DNA of 64,000 nt from NCBI RefSeq assembly GCF_042651565.1, contig NZ_JBHSDF010000006.1; one strand, given 5' to 3'. The translations under genes were made by a program, and so were the position numbers. Below, piece after piece: positions 46,090 to 53,972 of the stretch (position 1 is its first letter; every line of letters begins with the position of its first letter). The notes below the pieces were generated by a model. It did not search any database and was not told the origin of the DNA. It saw only the letters and a list, made by a program, of their open reading frames with translations. Source of the stretch: Salinispirillum marinum (GTDB taxonomy: Bacteria; Pseudomonadota; Gammaproteobacteria; Pseudomonadales; Natronospirillaceae).

Positions 46090-46971
46090 ATGCAAAACGT
46101 AGTGGCATCACCCAGCGTTCGCGCCAAGGCACGACGAATGTCGATTGATCTTCATGTTCTGGCGGATCGCCTTGGCCGAACCCAGCTTACGATGGATGAT
46201 CTCAACCCTCAGGAAACCGTGGAGCAGCCTGTGCAAAATTACCGCCAATATTGGGACATCGATCACCAACAGTTCGGTTCGGTGGAAGCTGTGAAGACCA
46301 GCAAATTTGACCGCGTAGCAGCGGCGAATTTAACCGCGGCCAACGCCGTCATTCCGCAAGTGACGCACCACGATGAGGTGGATGTCAGTCATGTTGAGCG
46401 CTTGCGCGCCCAGTTCAAACAGGAAGCATCCGTGCGCGGTGTAAAACTGAACACGCTACCCTTCTTCGTTAAAGCGTTAGCGGTGGCACTGAAGAAATAC
46501 CCCAAGTTTAATGCTTCCCTGAGCGCCGATGGTACAACGCTGTACCTGAAAGACGCCGTGCATATTGGTATTGCAGTGGATACTGAATTTGGTCTGATGG
46601 TGCCCGTGATTCGCCACGCGGATCAAAAAGGCCTATGGCAACTGGCGGCTGAAATCGTCGATCTCGCCACACGTGCAAAGGCCCGCAAATTGGGGCCGGA
46701 TGAGATGGGTGGCGCGTCCATGACGATCACCAACCTCGGTGGCATCGGCGGTACGGCGTTCAGCCCCATCGTGAACCCTCCCGAAGTCGCCATCTTGGGT
46801 ATCACGCGCATGCAACAGCGGCCGGTATGGAATGGTGAATCGTTCGTCGCCACACCCATGGTGCCACTGGATCTCAGCTATGATCATCGAGTAATTAACG
46901 GTGCATTAGCGGCTCGTTTCCTCAGTGAGTATGCCCGCAGCCTTGCGGACTTGCGTCTCTTAATGGTCTGA
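46090..46971 (+). CDS. Lipoyl-less E2 acyltransferase (PSBD + catalytic domain)
   Basis: Catalytic core of the dehydrogenase complex. 293 residues: a subunit-binding domain at about 5-40 (ASPSVRAKARRMSIDLHVLADRLG) given in two parts, SPSVRAKARRMSID and LHVLADRLGR, then the CoA acyltransferase domain at about 65-293 with TITNLGGIGGTAFSPIVN near 212-229 and SYDHRVINGALAARF near 263-277 (His266, Asn270). It has no lipoyl domain of its own. The two-lipoyl carrier encoded upstream probably supplies acyl-lipoyl in trans. No E3 gene is in the locus. Confidence 0.9.
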   Translation: MQNVVASPSVRAKARRMSIDLHVLADRLGRTQLTMDDLNPQETVEQPVQNYRQYWDIDHQQFGSVEAVKTSKFDRVAAANLTAANAVIPQVTHHDEVDVSHVERLRAQFKQEASVRGVKLNTLPFFVKALAVALKKYPKFNASLSADGTTLYLKDAVHIGIAVDTEFGLMVPVIRHADQKGLWQLAAEIVDLATRAKARKLGPDEMGGASMTITNLGGIGGTAFSPIVNPPEVAILGITRMQQRPVWNGESFVATPMVPLDLSYDHRVINGALAARFLSEYARSLADLRLLMV

Positions 46972-47258
46972 TACTTGGCGCAAACCAATATGAACGAAAC
47001 ACCCTCGCCAAAGGAATGGCGTTGCCATGCCCCTATCATCAAAACCGCAACACTCTGCCCGCCGAACCGGACCGTCACCGAACCTTCATATTTCTTCAGC
47101 TATCATCCTTCTTGAATTCACACAACTGAACTAGGTTTAGTTTGTCGATCTTTGTGCTGACCGTGGCTAACTGACAACCGTACCTAGGCCCATCGTCTTT
47201 GCATGAGGTTAGATAATCTACCTGCACGCTTCTTCTGTTCGATATTGAGGTCATTACC
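46972..47258. other. Gap between E2 gene and second chemoreceptor (287 bp)
   Basis: No gene seen. It probably contains the end of the catabolic operon and the chemoreceptor promoter. No intrinsic terminator with a clear T-run was recognised. Confidence 0.4.
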
Positions 47259-47266
47259 ATGCGTCA

Positions 47267-49381
47267 TTGGTCCCTGAGAAAAAAGCTAACCCTTGTATCG
47301 CCAGTGGCATTTTCATTGCCTTGATGATGGTGATTGTTATTGGCCAGCAAACCATGCAACGAAATGGCGACCTAGCCGTTGCTGAGGCAGCACAATCTTT
47401 GTCGGTGCTGGTTGAGCAAAACTTGCTGGACACTACGCAATTGTTGTCGGAGGAAGTCGCTACCTTTCTCGACCGCAGTTTTGATGCGTCCCGCACCCTC
47501 AGTACAATTTTTACCTCTACCGCCATTGGCAACGCGGAAGGGCGTACCCCCTTTCAGCGCAACACAGTATTGAGCCTGGTCGGCGATACCTTGGCCGCCA
47601 ATCCTCGGCTGGGTTCGGTCTATGCACATTTCGAACCCAACGGATATGATGGCAATGACTCACAGTTTCTCTCTGGCAGCCCTGACCATTCATCTGATGT
47701 TGGCACATTAGAAATTTATTGGGTCCGGGACGGCGACGATCTGGTTTACTACCGTACCGATGAGACCGATTTTAAGTACTTGGATGAGGTAGACGAATTT
47801 GGACTACGTGAAGCGGAATGGTATCTGTGCAGCCGGGATAGCTTGCGCGCGTGCATCATGGAGCCCTACTTGTATGAAATTGAACCTGGTTATGAAGTTC
47901 TCTTAACGTCGTTGGTTTACCCCATCGTCATCAATGGAGTGTTTCGTGGCGTTGCCGGGGTAGATATCAATATGCCCGACGTGCAAGAACAGTTTATGGC
48001 CCAGCAAGCCAGTCTTTTTGACGGTGCAGCGGACATTCATTTATTGAGCGAATTAGGGCTTCTGGTAGCCAGCTCGCGCCACCCTGATCAACTCGGTGAA
48101 CTGGCAAGTCGCGTTAATCCTGAACTGCAAAACGGCTTGCAGGCCATAGAGGGTTCTGTAGGCGAATACAACGACCGCATACTCGTGCGGGCAGAGGTTC
48201 CTATCGCCGATGTTGAGGATACGTGGACCGTCGTTATCTCGATTCCCCGAACGGTGGCCTTTGCCGCCAGCAGTGACCTGCAAACCACGTTAATCAACGG
48301 GTACCAAACCACGGCAACGACCATGGTGATCTCTGGGGTTGTACTTCTGGTCATCGCCATTGCTCTGATCAGTCTTTGGTTGCGTCATGCAACCGAACCC
48401 ATGGTTGCCATGCGCTCGCTCTTTGAAGAACTCGCCAGTGCGGATGGCGACCTGACCAAAGAACTGCACATCGACCAACACGCGGAACTGATCGGCATTG
48501 CGCAAGGGTTCAACCTGTTCACCCAAAAATTGCGTTCCATGATCACCGAACTCAAATCTTCGGCGGAAGAACTGCGGGCACAAAGCGGCATTTTGGTAAA
48601 CACCTCACGCGACACGGCTTCCGCCACCAACGCGCAACAGGAAGAAATGCAGAACGTGGCGTCGGCCATGAACGAAATGTCCGCCACCGCCAACGAAGTC
48701 GCTCGGCTCGCCAGCGGCACTGCAAGCGATGCGGAGCAATCAAACCAAGCCTTAAAACAGGCACAAACGGCGTTCCAAAGTACGGTTGAAGAAGTCCGTT
48801 CTGTGGCCGCAGAAATGAACAGCGCCAGTGAGCGCATTGGTCGGGTAGCACACAGCTCACAAAACATCACCAAGATCATTGAAGTGATCCAAAGTATTGC
48901 CGAGCAAACCAATTTATTAGCGCTCAATGCCGCTATTGAAGCCGCGCGCGCCGGGGAACAAGGGCGCGGTTTTGCGGTGGTGGCCGATGAGGTACGCAAT
49001 CTGGCCGCGCGTACCCAGTCGTCGACCCAAGAAATCACTGCGTTGATTGATTCGCTACAAGTCGACGTGGATGCCTCGGTGACACAAATCAGCACCAGCA
49101 CGGAACGGGTAACAACCGCCGTGAACAGTGCAGATGATGCCTATCAGCAAATGGAGCAGGTCGCTGCGAGCATTTCCTCTATCACAGATAATTCAGCGCA
49201 GGTGGCTACAGCGGCAGAAGAACAAAACCAGGTAAATGAAGTGATCAACCGGAACATCACCGCCATTGAAGAAGCCAGTGCCCAATTAGCGACCCTGGCC
49301 AGCGATGTGAAAGGCGTCAGCGATACAATGCAAGGTATCACTGACAGCCTCGATCAACAGCTTGGGCAATTGAAGGTGTAA
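47267..49381 (+). CDS. Methyl-accepting chemotaxis protein, 5' end frameshifted
   Basis: Chemoreceptor, about 704 residues. A Cache-type sensor lies at about 30-340 (LGSVYAHFEPNGYDG, EAEWYLCSRD, VYPIVINGVFRGVAGVDINM), TM2 near 348-370, HAMP near 370-425 and the signalling tip EQTNLLALNAAIEAARAGEQ near 545. No C-terminal pentapeptide. The main frame has only a TTG near 47267. A much better start, ATG at 47259 with GAGG 8 nt upstream, encodes MRHWSLRKK in the other frame and runs into a stop at about 47325. The two join by a -1 shift at the A6 run 47279-47284. So it is either a frameshifted gene, an assembly error or a programmed shift. Confidence 0.85.
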   Translation: MVPEKKANPCIASGIFIALMMVIVIGQQTMQRNGDLAVAEAAQSLSVLVEQNLLDTTQLLSEEVATFLDRSFDASRTLSTIFTSTAIGNAEGRTPFQRNTVLSLVGDTLAANPRLGSVYAHFEPNGYDGNDSQFLSGSPDHSSDVGTLEIYWVRDGDDLVYYRTDETDFKYLDEVDEFGLREAEWYLCSRDSLRACIMEPYLYEIEPGYEVLLTSLVYPIVINGVFRGVAGVDINMPDVQEQFMAQQASLFDGAADIHLLSELGLLVASSRHPDQLGELASRVNPELQNGLQAIEGSVGEYNDRILVRAEVPIADVEDTWTVVISIPRTVAFAASSDLQTTLINGYQTTATTMVISGVVLLVIAIALISLWLRHATEPMVAMRSLFEELASADGDLTKELHIDQHAELIGIAQGFNLFTQKLRSMITELKSSAEELRAQSGILVNTSRDTASATNAQQEEMQNVASAMNEMSATANEVARLASGTASDAEQSNQALKQAQTAFQSTVEEVRSVAAEMNSASERIGRVAHSSQNITKIIEVIQSIAEQTNLLALNAAIEAARAGEQGRGFAVVADEVRNLAARTQSSTQEITALIDSLQVDVDASVTQISTSTERVTTAVNSADDAYQQMEQVAASISSITDNSAQVATAAEEQNQVNEVINRNITAIEEASAQLATLASDVKGVSDTMQGITDSLDQQLGQLKV

Positions 49382-49392
49382 ATCTGGAACCT

Positions 49393-49415
49393 CCGTTAAC
49401 TTTGGATGTTAACGG
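49393..49415. terminator. Hairpin between the convergent chemoreceptor and ffh genes
   Basis: CCGTTAAC / GTTAACGG perfect 8-bp stem with a 7-nt loop. It overlaps the ffh stop codon and lies 12 bp after the chemoreceptor stop, so it is placed to end both transcripts. There is no long T-run. Confidence 0.5.
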
Positions 49416-50812
49416 CCAAACGGCGGCATTCCACCCGGTGGAAAGCCGCCACCACCCGCACCGCCGCCGGGGAACATGCCCGACATGCCGCGCATCATTT
49501 TCTGCATGCCGCCTTTCTGGCCAACTTTTTTCATCATTTTTTGCATTTGCTTGTGCTGCTTTAACAAGCGGTTAACATCTTGAATCTGGGTACCAGAACC
49601 CAAGGCAATACGCCGTTTACGTGACCCATTGATTTTATCGGGGAAGCGACGCTCCAGCACGGTCATGGAGTTAATGATGGCTTCCATTTGCCCGAACATC
49701 TTGTCATTGACCTGCTTGGTCGCCACTTCTTTCATCTGGCCCATGCCGGGAAGTTTATCCAGTAAACCGGCCATCCCCCCCATGTTATTCATCTGCTGCA
49801 GCTGATCACGGAAATCCTCCAGATCAAAACCTTTGCCTTTTTTAATTTTCTGCGCCAGTTTGTCGGCTTTGGCTTTATCAACTTTGCGTTCAACTTCTTC
49901 GATCAGCGACAACATGTCGCCCATATCGAGAATACGAGACGCTAAACGATCCGGGTGAAACGGCTCCAATGCATCGGTTTTTTCACCCACACCCAAAAAC
50001 TTAATCGGCTTACCGGTGATCTGGCGAACAGATAAGGCTGCACCACCACGTGCATCGCCGTCAGTCTTGGTCAGAATCACACCGGTTAACGGCAAGGTCT
50101 CGTTAAACGCTTTTGCCGTATTGGCGGCATCCTGCCCTGTCATGGCGTCGACCACGAACAGCGTTTCCGCGGGCTGTGCAATGCGATGCAGTTCTGCAAT
50201 TTCGGCCATCATGTCTTGGTCAATCGCCAGACGACCAGCGGTATCAATCAGCAATACATCGACATACTGTTTGCGGGCGATATCAATAGCGTTCTTGACG
50301 ATCTGCGCGGGCTTATCCGTTATTTGCGAAGGAATAAACTGGGCCCCGACTTGCCCGGCCAGCGTTTCCAACTGACCAATAGCAGCAGGACGATAAACAT
50401 CCGCACTGACCACAGCAACTTTCTTCTTTTCGCGCTCGGTCAAATAACGCGCCAGCTTGGCAACGGAAGTGGTTTTACCCGCACCTTGTAAACCGGCCAT
50501 TAGGACGACCGCAGGCGGTTGGACATTTAACGCCAAGGCTTCATTGGCATCGCCCATGATGTGCACCAATTCTTGATGCACGATCTTCAAAAATGCTTGT
50601 CCGGGATTCAAGGCGCGCGACACTTCCGAACCTAGCGCCTTTTCACGCACTTGATCAACAAAAGCCTTCACCACCGGCAAGGCGACGTCCGCTTCTAGCA
50701 GCGCCATACGCACATCACGCAATGTATCTTTGATGTTGTCTTCGGTGAGCTTTGCTTGCCCTGTTATTTTGCGCAACGAGGCATTTAAACGATCTGTTAG
50801 GTTACCGAACAT
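49409..50812 (-). CDS. ffh: Signal recognition particle protein Ffh
   Basis: GTPase that with 4.5S RNA targets nascent membrane proteins to FtsY. 467 residues from ATG at 50810-50812 (MFGNLTDRL); 30 open codons upstream are ignored. NG domain with GLQGAGKTTSVAKLA (G1) near 107, VSADVYRPAAIGQLE near 137, DTAGRL near 190 and TKTDGDARGG near 248. The Met-rich M domain is at about 330-440 and the end is Gly/Met/Pro-rich. Confidence 0.97.
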   Translation of the reverse strand: MFGNLTDRLNASLRKITGQAKLTEDNIKDTLRDVRMALLEADVALPVVKAFVDQVREKALGSEVSRALNPGQAFLKIVHQELVHIMGDANEALALNVQPPAVVLMAGLQGAGKTTSVAKLARYLTEREKKKVAVVSADVYRPAAIGQLETLAGQVGAQFIPSQITDKPAQIVKNAIDIARKQYVDVLLIDTAGRLAIDQDMMAEIAELHRIAQPAETLFVVDAMTGQDAANTAKAFNETLPLTGVILTKTDGDARGGAALSVRQITGKPIKFLGVGEKTDALEPFHPDRLASRILDMGDMLSLIEEVERKVDKAKADKLAQKIKKGKGFDLEDFRDQLQQMNNMGGMAGLLDKLPGMGQMKEVATKQVNDKMFGQMEAIINSMTVLERRFPDKINGSRKRRIALGSGTQIQDVNRLLKQHKQMQKMMKKVGQKGGMQKMMRGMSGMFPGGGAGGGGFPPGGMPPFGR

Positions 50813-50949
50813 GCTTTTTCCAAGAATCACCCAATAATGTCGGGCAAGTATACTGGTCGTAACCGCCAGGTTCCACAGTAGCAGTGCGTCATCGACCGAC
50901 AAAAGGGGATCAAATTTTTTTGCAACTGAGGTATGCTTGCAGCCTTGTC

Positions 50950-51777
50950 ATGATTCGTCGGTGTATCGACGACCGTACCCAGAGGTTATTTGTGTTCGCG
51001 CTGTCCGCTGCTCTACTTTATTCCCTTGCTGCTTGGATGCAATGGCGTCCACAGCAGAATATGGATCCTACCTGGCGAGTGCGCGGGCTTATTTTGCTGG
51101 CCGTAGTTTTTCACACCTGGGGCTTAAAGCAATCCATGTGGCTGGATTCCGGCCTTGATCTCGGGGTGTTCAAGGCGCTGTCTACCGTTGGCTTAGTCGT
51201 TGCCATCATGCTGTTGTTGGCACAATTAAAATCGTATTCCGTTCAACTCGGACAATGGCTACTGCCGTTTGCGGCCATTTCCGTCTTGGCTGGCGCCTTT
51301 ATTGCCAGCCCTTACCCAATTCGTGATTTTTCGTTCGGTATTACGCTGCACATTCTGTTCTCTTTGCTCGCTCTAGCCATGTTTACGCTCACCATGGCCT
51401 ATACCCTGCTGCTGAGGGCCCATGAGCGCGCGCTGAAGCATCACCATTTTTCCGCTCTGACGAAAAGATTACCGCCACTCGATACCATGGAGCGCACGCA
51501 ATTCAAACTCGCCTGGGTAGGCTTCATATTGCTGACCCTTGCGATGGTGATCGGCTTCTTGCTGGTTGAGAATTATTTTGCCCAGCACCTCATTCATAAA
51601 ACATCGCTGACGATTTTGGCTTGGGCGTTTTTTGCCGTTCTCTTTGTCGGCCATTATCGGGCGGGCTGGCGAGCGGTAATGACTTTACGTTGGTATATGG
51701 CCGCCTATGGCCTTTTATTGGTTGCATTTTTTGGCTCTAAATTTGTGCTGGAAGTTCTTCTTCAGCGCACGAGCTGA
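50950..51777 (+). CDS. CcsA/YpjD-like cytochrome c assembly membrane protein
   Basis: Polytopic inner-membrane protein of the cytochrome c assembly (CcsA) family, divergent from ffh as in Pseudomonas. 275 residues from ATG at 50950, with about eight TM segments; the frame is open 22 codons further upstream. Conserved features: VVFHTWGLKQ near 55, FGITLHILFSLLALAMFT near 125-142, and SKFVLEV at the end. YpjD homologues lack a proven role; haem handling is inferred from the family only. Confidence 0.85.
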   Translation: MIRRCIDDRTQRLFVFALSAALLYSLAAWMQWRPQQNMDPTWRVRGLILLAVVFHTWGLKQSMWLDSGLDLGVFKALSTVGLVVAIMLLLAQLKSYSVQLGQWLLPFAAISVLAGAFIASPYPIRDFSFGITLHILFSLLALAMFTLTMAYTLLLRAHERALKHHHFSALTKRLPPLDTMERTQFKLAWVGFILLTLAMVIGFLLVENYFAQHLIHKTSLTILAWAFFAVLFVGHYRAGWRAVMTLRWYMAAYGLLLVAFFGSKFVLEVLLQRTS

Positions 51778-51882
51778 TCCACATGACGGAAAATCCCACC
51801 CCATCCACGATGCATTTGCTTGACTTTTTTGACCTCGAGCCGTAAAAACCGATTGTGTTCTTAATACAGGATTAACATTTCT

Positions 51883-53151
51883 TTGAACGATGTGCCCATA
51901 GGGATTTTGTTTATTGCCCTCGCAGTTTTACTGGCCATTTCGGCGTTTTTTTCCAGCTCCGAAACCGGCATGATGTCATTAAACAGATATCGACTTAATC
52001 ATCGTGCAGATGCCGGTGATTCTGGTGCAGTGAGAGTCCGGCGCTTGCTCGGGATGCCTGAGCGCTTGATCGGTGTCATTTTGATTGGCAACAACTTGGT
52101 GAATATTGCGGCCAGCTCCATTGCGACGATCATTGCCATTCGGCTCTATCCAACCCATCCAGACCTCGCCATTGCCACCGCAACGGCAACTTTGACACTG
52201 GTCATTCTCATTTTCTCGGAAGTCACACCAAAAACGCTGGCGCAGAAATTCCCTGAGCGCATCGCCTATCCTGCATCCCTGGTGCTGATACCCCTGTTGT
52301 ATATTCTTTACCCCGTTGTGGTCATGGTGAACTGGACGTCGCGGTTGATCATGAAGATCTTTCGTATTCCTTTTGATGGTGGTGATCACCATGCATTGAA
52401 CTCGGAAGAATTGCGCACCATGCTGATTCAGTCGGGCGGTGCTATTGCTGCCAATCGGCAAAGCATGTTGCTGGGTATTTTGGATCTGGACAATGTGACC
52501 GTGGAAGACATCATGGTTCCCCGCAATGAGTTGTCCGGGATCAATCTGGACGATTCCTTGGAAGATATACGAGCACAATTAAACGAAACCCCCTACACAC
52601 GCCTGCCGGTGTACAAAGGCGATCTGGAAAAAGTCGTCGGTATTTTACATATTCGAGATGCGGCAGACTTCCTAGCCAGTGATAAACCTTCTCTGGTTAT
52701 GCTGTCGCGGAAGGTAAAAGACCCGTATTTCGTCCCAGAGACCACACCACTGCAAACTCAAATGATTAACTTCCAGCGCTTAAAGTTGCGTATGGGTTTG
52801 GTGGTGGATGAGTACGGTGATGTCCAAGGCTTGGTGACTCTCGATGACATACTGGAAGAGATCGTCGGTGAATTTACCACCGATGAGGCTGACAACACCA
52901 AAGACATCCATCCGCAACGTGATGGCAGTTATGTTATTGACGGCACCGCGAGCGTACGTGAGATCAACAAAACGCTCGACTGGTCATTGCCCACGGACGG
53001 TGCCAAAACCCTTTCAGGTTTAATCATTGAACAACTGGAAGACATTCCCGATGCCAACACGAGCTTGCGTATTGGCGAGTATCGGGTAGAGATTCTGCAG
53101 GTCAACAACAATACGATCACTGCGGCACGTATTTCGCACCATAATCCTTGA
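51883..53151 (+). CDS. CNNM/CorC-type membrane protein with CBS domains
   Basis: Inner-membrane protein of the HlyC/CorC (YfjD, CNNM-like) family linked to magnesium/cobalt transport or efflux. 422 residues. DUF21 membrane domain at about 1-180 (AISAFFSSSETGMMSLNRYRL near 19-39; FSEVTPKTLAQKFP near 109), a CBS pair at about 200-330 (DIMVPRNELSGI, YTRLPVYKG, GLVVDEYGDVQGLVTLDDILEEIVGE given as short blocks), and a CorC_HlyC domain at the end. The start is a TTG at 51883; GTG three codons later is possible. Confidence 0.88.
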   Translation: MNDVPIGILFIALAVLLAISAFFSSSETGMMSLNRYRLNHRADAGDSGAVRVRRLLGMPERLIGVILIGNNLVNIAASSIATIIAIRLYPTHPDLAIATATATLTLVILIFSEVTPKTLAQKFPERIAYPASLVLIPLLYILYPVVVMVNWTSRLIMKIFRIPFDGGDHHALNSEELRTMLIQSGGAIAANRQSMLLGILDLDNVTVEDIMVPRNELSGINLDDSLEDIRAQLNETPYTRLPVYKGDLEKVVGILHIRDAADFLASDKPSLVMLSRKVKDPYFVPETTPLQTQMINFQRLKLRMGLVVDEYGDVQGLVTLDDILEEIVGEFTTDEADNTKDIHPQRDGSYVIDGTASVREINKTLDWSLPTDGAKTLSGLIIEQLEDIPDANTSLRIGEYRVEILQVNNNTITAARISHHNP

Positions 53152-53252
53152 TCCAGATCATGGAGCCATAGAACTTCTTTTGCAGGTGCCTCAGCGCCTG
53201 CCTATAATCGGCGAACGTCACAATAACAATAGCACTGCCGGAGTGTAGCACT

Positions 53253-53864
53253 ATGATTTTGAACCACCTTCTAGGACTGTTTACGCGCCCTGATCAAGAA
53301 TGGGAAGCTATCCGCCAAGAACCCAATACGGTACAACGCCACTTCCTGACCCACATTCCGTTCATTGCGGCCCTGCCTGCATTGGCGGCTTACTGGGGCG
53401 TCACTCAAGTGGGTTGGTCATTCGGTGAGCGTGGGATCATTGAAGCATTAACGCCAGCGAGTGCCTTGCAACTCTGCGCTCTATTTTATATTGCCACGGT
53501 ACTTGCAGTGTTTATATTGGGCAAGTTTATCGATTTCCTGTCTATAACCTATCAAGACGAAGACCCAACGGATCGCGGCGTAGCCCTAGCAACCTACACC
53601 TCAATACCCTTGTTTTTAGCGGGTGTATCCGCTGCATACCCTAATCTTTGGTTCATGATGATCGTCGCCTTACTAGGTCTGGCTTATGCTGTTTACCTGC
53701 TGTATGAAGGCACGCCCATTCTCATGAAGATTCCCGAGGGCCGCGGCTTTATGTTTGCTTCGTCCATCGTGACCATCGGATTGGTGATGTTTGTCAGCAT
53801 GATGGCGGTAACCGTGATTTTTTGGTCCATCGGTGTAGGGCCGGAATATACGACGTTGAACTGA
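53253..53864 (+). CDS. Yip1 family inner-membrane protein
   Basis: 203 residues with five hydrophobic segments after the motif MILNHLLGLFTRPDQEWEAI. Members of the bacterial Yip1 (YohC-like) family have this N-terminus and five TM helices. Function unknown. It stands alone between the CorC-type gene and tyrR. Confidence 0.85.
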   Translation: MILNHLLGLFTRPDQEWEAIRQEPNTVQRHFLTHIPFIAALPALAAYWGVTQVGWSFGERGIIEALTPASALQLCALFYIATVLAVFILGKFIDFLSITYQDEDPTDRGVALATYTSIPLFLAGVSAAYPNLWFMMIVALLGLAYAVYLLYEGTPILMKIPEGRGFMFASSIVTIGLVMFVSMMAVTVIFWSIGVGPEYTTLN

Positions 53865-53972
53865 TGCTAAATATTCGCTTCGCTCACCCGCCGGGCCGAC
53901 TTTTCGTTGTTCTGGCAAGTCAGTGAGCGCTTGGCGAATAATGTTAACGCCACTAAGGAGGCGCCTTAGTTT

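Noticed and set aside
46262..46971. Asn270 as a broken catalytic residue in the lipoyl-free E2
   Set aside because: As far as I recall, Azotobacter/Pseudomonas-type E2p also has Asn at this place (DHRVINGA), so the enzyme is likely active.
29757..49381. Genomic island or prophage with integrase and attachment sites
   Set aside because: No integrase, transposase, or flanking direct repeat was seen, and no tRNA borders the locus. Acquisition as a block remains only an inference from position.
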